NCBI GenBank assembly: GCA_015233155.1
Contig: JADFYG010000007.1
Span: 90,181 to 134,289, forward strand
Direction of reading: 5' to 3'
Length of the DNA stretch: 44,109 nucleotides
DNA from: Candidatus Rifleibacteriota bacterium
GTDB lineage: Bacteria; Muiribacteriota; Ozemobacteria; Ozemobacterales; Ozemobacteraceae
Shown here: positions 41,628 to 44,109 of the stretch, in pieces
How the letters are laid out: each line of letters starts with the position of its first letter
Numbering within the stretch: position 1 is the first letter of the stretch
Program-made: the position numbers and the translations under genes
The notes under the pieces: model-generated
What the model was told of the DNA's origin: nothing
Databases searched by the model: none
The model's input: only the letters and a program-made list of their open reading frames with translations

Positions 41628-44109
41628 ATGAATATTGGAAAATTTAAGGGATCCGCATTTAGCCTTCTTGAGCTGATCGTCGTTGTATGCATTCTCGGCG
41701 CCATGGTCCTGGTTGCGATGCCATATTACAGTAATTATACTTCCGATACTCGCCACGCAGTCATGGAGTCGAATCACAAAACTTTACGCAACGTTCTGAT
41801 GGAATACCACGCTGATAGAGGTGATTATCCACACAGCGCGGATGCCCTGAATATTCTTTGGAGCGGGTCGACGCGATATGTGTTGAATTGTCCCGCTGAC
41901 CCCGAGGCTGATGCTGTCGCAAGCTGGGGCTATGTGTACTATCCGGCAGTAGGCAGCAATTCGGCATACTACATGCTCGCCCCAAAATACGAAGCTCTGG
42001 TAGCTATTTCAACGGGTTCGGCACCTGTTCCGACTCCGACTCCGACGGCAGCGCCTGTTCCGCCGGCAGTGCCGACGATCAATGTGGTTACAACACCAAC
42101 GTCCACCACACCTCAGAGCATCGGTGGCACCAAAAGTGCCGATTCCGCTACAATCTGGGTCAACGGTATTACGACGGGCGTAACATACCCCGATTCGACA
42201 CACTGGTCTTACAGTTTGCCGCTCGCTGAGGGCGTTAACCCCATCGGAGTGTATGCAAGAAGTGCCGCCGGACTTAACAGCGGAATAGCTCACTCCAGCA
42301 TCACGCGTAATACGGTCGCGCCGACCATGCCGACGATCAATCCAGTCATAGCTCTGACTGTCAGTTCATCACAGACGATTTCCGGAACGAACGATAACGG
42401 CGCGACGGTATGGGTCAATGGAGTTGCGGCAACGGTCACCGGGACAACCTGGACATATAATATGCCGCTTCCCATCGAAGGTGCCAACGCAATCAGCGTA
42501 GTCGCCAAAGATGCGCTTCTTAACACCAGTGCCGCAGCCACTAGCAGTATAACGAAAGATACTACCGCACCTGTCGTGACGCTTGCCGCTGTCACAACAC
42601 CAACGAACGTCACGCCACAGACGATTTCCGGCACGACCGAGTCCGGTGCAACAGTATGGGTCAACGGAATTGCGGCAACTGTAACCGGGACGAACTGGAC
42701 GTATAGCATGGCGCTTCCCACCGAAGGTGCCAATGCCATCAGCGTCGTAGCCAAAGATGCGCTTCTTAACACCAGCAACCCTGTAACGAGCAGCATAACG
42801 AAAGATACCACCGCACCTGTCTTGACGCTTGCCGCTGTCACAACACCAACGAACGTCACGCCACAGACGATTTCCGGCACGACCGAGTCCGGTGCAACAG
42901 TATGGGTCAACGGAATTGCGGCAACTGTCACCGGGACGAACTGGACGTATAGTATGGCGCTTCCCACGGAAGGTGCCAACGCCATCAGCGTCGTCGCCAA
43001 AGATGCGCTACTTAACACCAGCAGTCCTGTAACGAGCAGCATAACGAAGGATACGACAGCTCCGACCCAACCGACAATCGATGCCGTCACGACACCGACA
43101 TCCAACGCGAATCAGACGATTACCGGCACAAAAGTTGCCGACGCGGCTACAATATGGGTCAATGGGGCTGCGGCAACAATCGTCGATGCGACGCACTGGT
43201 CATATCTGATGGCTCTCGCCGCCGGAGCTAACAGCATCAGCGTGACGGCTAAGGACGCGGCTGGAAACGAGAGCAGTGCAGCCACAACCTCTATAGGGCG
43301 CAGCGGTGGGACTCCGCCGGATGTGCCGATTATCAATGCGGTCACGACACCAACTAGCGTCACTTCACAGACAATTACCGGCACGAAAGTGGCTGCCGCG
43401 ATAACGATATTGGTCAATGGAAATGCTGCAACGATAGTAGACGCGACACACTGGTCATACATCTTGCCACTAGTCGAAGGGAGCAACTCTATCAGCGTAG
43501 TCGGCAAAGATGCGTTTAACAACACCAGTAGCCCCGCCAATTCAACCATTGTGCTCGATACGACGGGGCCGACCCAACCGACGATAGCTGCGGTCACTAC
43601 ACCGACGAATGTAACGCCACAGACAATTTCCGGCACGACAGAATCCGGTACTACGGTATGGGTCAACGGAAATGCGGCAACTGTCACCGGAACGAACTGG
43701 ACATACAGCATGGCGCTTCCCACCGAAGGTGCCAACGCCATCAGCGTCGTAGCCAAAGATGCGCTACTTAACACCAGCAGTCCTGTAACGAGCAGCATAA
43801 CGAAAGATACAACCGCACCTGCCGTGACGCTCAATGCTGTCACAACACCAACGAATGTCACGCCACAGACTATTTCCGGCACGACTGAGTCCGGTGCGAC
43901 AGTATGGGTCAACGGAAATGCGGCAACTGTGGTCGGATCGAACTGGACATACAGCATGGCGCTTCCCACCGAAGGTGCCAACGCCATCAGTGTCGTAGCC
44001 AAAGATACGCTTCTTAACACCAGCAACCCTGTAACGAGCAGCATAACGAAAGATACCACTGCACCTGTCTTGACGCTTGCCGCTGTCACAACACCAACGA
44101 ACGTCACGC
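41628..44109 (+). CDS. Prepilin-like protein with tandem Ig-like repeats, cut off by the window end
   Basis: 827 codons visible, open to the window edge. GGAGGG stands just before the ATG. Leader MNIGKFKGS then A|FSLLELIVVVCILGAMVLVAMP, a prepilin helix with Glu +5 but Ala at -1. A small GspG/PilA-like head of about 100 residues follows (YTSDTRHAV, YHADRGDYPHSADAL). A Pro/Thr hinge (PTPTPTAAPVP) leads into at least eight Ig-like units of 79-87 residues. Each has a core like GATVWVNGIAATVTGTNWTY and GANAISVVAKDAL, as in bacterial Ig-like adhesin domains. The units are so similar at DNA level that the antisense strand also stays open, which explains the two long false frames there. Confidence 0.9.
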   Translation, partial: MNIGKFKGSAFSLLELIVVVCILGAMVLVAMPYYSNYTSDTRHAVMESNHKTLRNVLMEYHADRGDYPHSADALNILWSGSTRYVLNCPADPEADAVASWGYVYYPAVGSNSAYYMLAPKYEALVAISTGSAPVPTPTPTAAPVPPAVPTINVVTTPTSTTPQSIGGTKSADSATIWVNGITTGVTYPDSTHWSYSLPLAEGVNPIGVYARSAAGLNSGIAHSSITRNTVAPTMPTINPVIALTVSSSQTISGTNDNGATVWVNGVAATVTGTTWTYNMPLPIEGANAISVVAKDALLNTSAAATSSITKDTTAPVVTLAAVTTPTNVTPQTISGTTESGATVWVNGIAATVTGTNWTYSMALPTEGANAISVVAKDALLNTSNPVTSSITKDTTAPVLTLAAVTTPTNVTPQTISGTTESGATVWVNGIAATVTGTNWTYSMALPTEGANAISVVAKDALLNTSSPVTSSITKDTTAPTQPTIDAVTTPTSNANQTITGTKVADAATIWVNGAAATIVDATHWSYLMALAAGANSISVTAKDAAGNESSAATTSIGRSGGTPPDVPIINAVTTPTSVTSQTITGTKVAAAITILVNGNAATIVDATHWSYILPLVEGSNSISVVGKDAFNNTSSPANSTIVLDTTGPTQPTIAAVTTPTNVTPQTISGTTESGTTVWVNGNAATVTGTNWTYSMALPTEGANAISVVAKDALLNTSSPVTSSITKDTTAPAVTLNAVTTPTNVTPQTISGTTESGATVWVNGNAATVVGSNWTYSMALPTEGANAISVVAKDTLLNTSNPVTSSITKDTTAPVLTLAAVTTPTNVT
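42328..44109. repeat. Tandem near-identical repeats of about 246 bp
   Basis: Corresponding points (ACGAACG or ACGAATG) occur at 42603, 42849, 43605, 43851 and 44097: steps of exactly 246 bp (82 codons) within each block, with more divergent units of about 249-265 bp between. Several units differ at only a few bases. Expect copy-number variation and assembly ambiguity here. Confidence 0.9.

Noticed and set aside
42290..44107. Two long Val/Ala-rich open frames on the minus strand (42290-43105 and 43112-44107)
   Set aside because: They are antisense to the repeat array of the prepilin/Ig-like gene, which has a ribosome-binding site, a signal helix and a recognisable domain. The repeated composition keeps the opposite strand open.
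42328..44109. CRISPR-like array
   Set aside because: The repeats are 246 bp, contiguous and coding, with no short repeat-spacer structure. No cas gene is in the window.

Overview
The window looks like a chromosomal segment of a Gram-negative (diderm), free-living bacterium of roughly 50% GC. Pointers to a diderm are a periplasmic HtrA protease run by an ECF sigma/anti-sigma pair, lipoproteins, FecR-type domains, signal peptides and type II secretion/type IV pilus pseudopilins. The mix of many pseudopilins, FecR proteins, WG and NHL repeats and palindromic repeats resembles poorly cultured phyla such as Riflebacteria/Ozemobacteria. That placement is inference from gene style only; nothing here fixes the taxon.

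Minus strand, 1-9.6 kb. A truncated aconitase lies at the end of a three-gene unit (EIIA-Ntr-like PTS protein, secreted zinc-ribbon protein, aconitase). Upstream is a classic envelope-stress unit: ECF sigma, zinc-binding anti-sigma and HtrA/Do protease. Before it come a secreted Ser/Ala-rich repeat protein, an HD-GYP c-di-GMP phosphodiesterase and a secreted M14 zinc carboxypeptidase.

Minus strand, 10-17.7 kb. After a 456-bp repeat-bearing gap comes a LysM protein, then a tight operon: GT4 glycosyltransferase, polysaccharide deacetylase, TPR protein and three pseudopilin-like proteins in the order GspK/PilX, GspI/PilV, GspJ/PilW. GC-rich palindromic elements lie inside the leader-coding parts of two of the pseudopilin genes.

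17.7-30 kb. A lone plus-strand lipoprotein is followed by minus-strand genes: a FecR-like protein coupled to an NHL-repeat surface protein, a periplasmic TPR-like protein, an EngB GTPase with a very long disordered tail coupled to Lon, and a divergent glycyl-tRNA synthetase beta subunit without its alpha partner alongside.

Plus strand, 30-44.1 kb. Divergent promoters separate glyS from a second GspK-GspI-GspJ cassette. It is followed by a secreted protein with one copy of an unrecognised 'KW' repeat, a second ECF sigma, a zinc-anti-sigma/FecR fusion, and a secreted protein with five KW repeats. Then come a HAMP-PAS-SpoIIE phosphatase, a WG-repeat protein and a pilin-like protein carrying at least eight Ig-like repeats that runs off the window. 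The most novel-looking unit is 33.4-37.8 kb: an ECF/FecR signalling pair bracketed by two secreted proteins that share the same unrecognised repeat.
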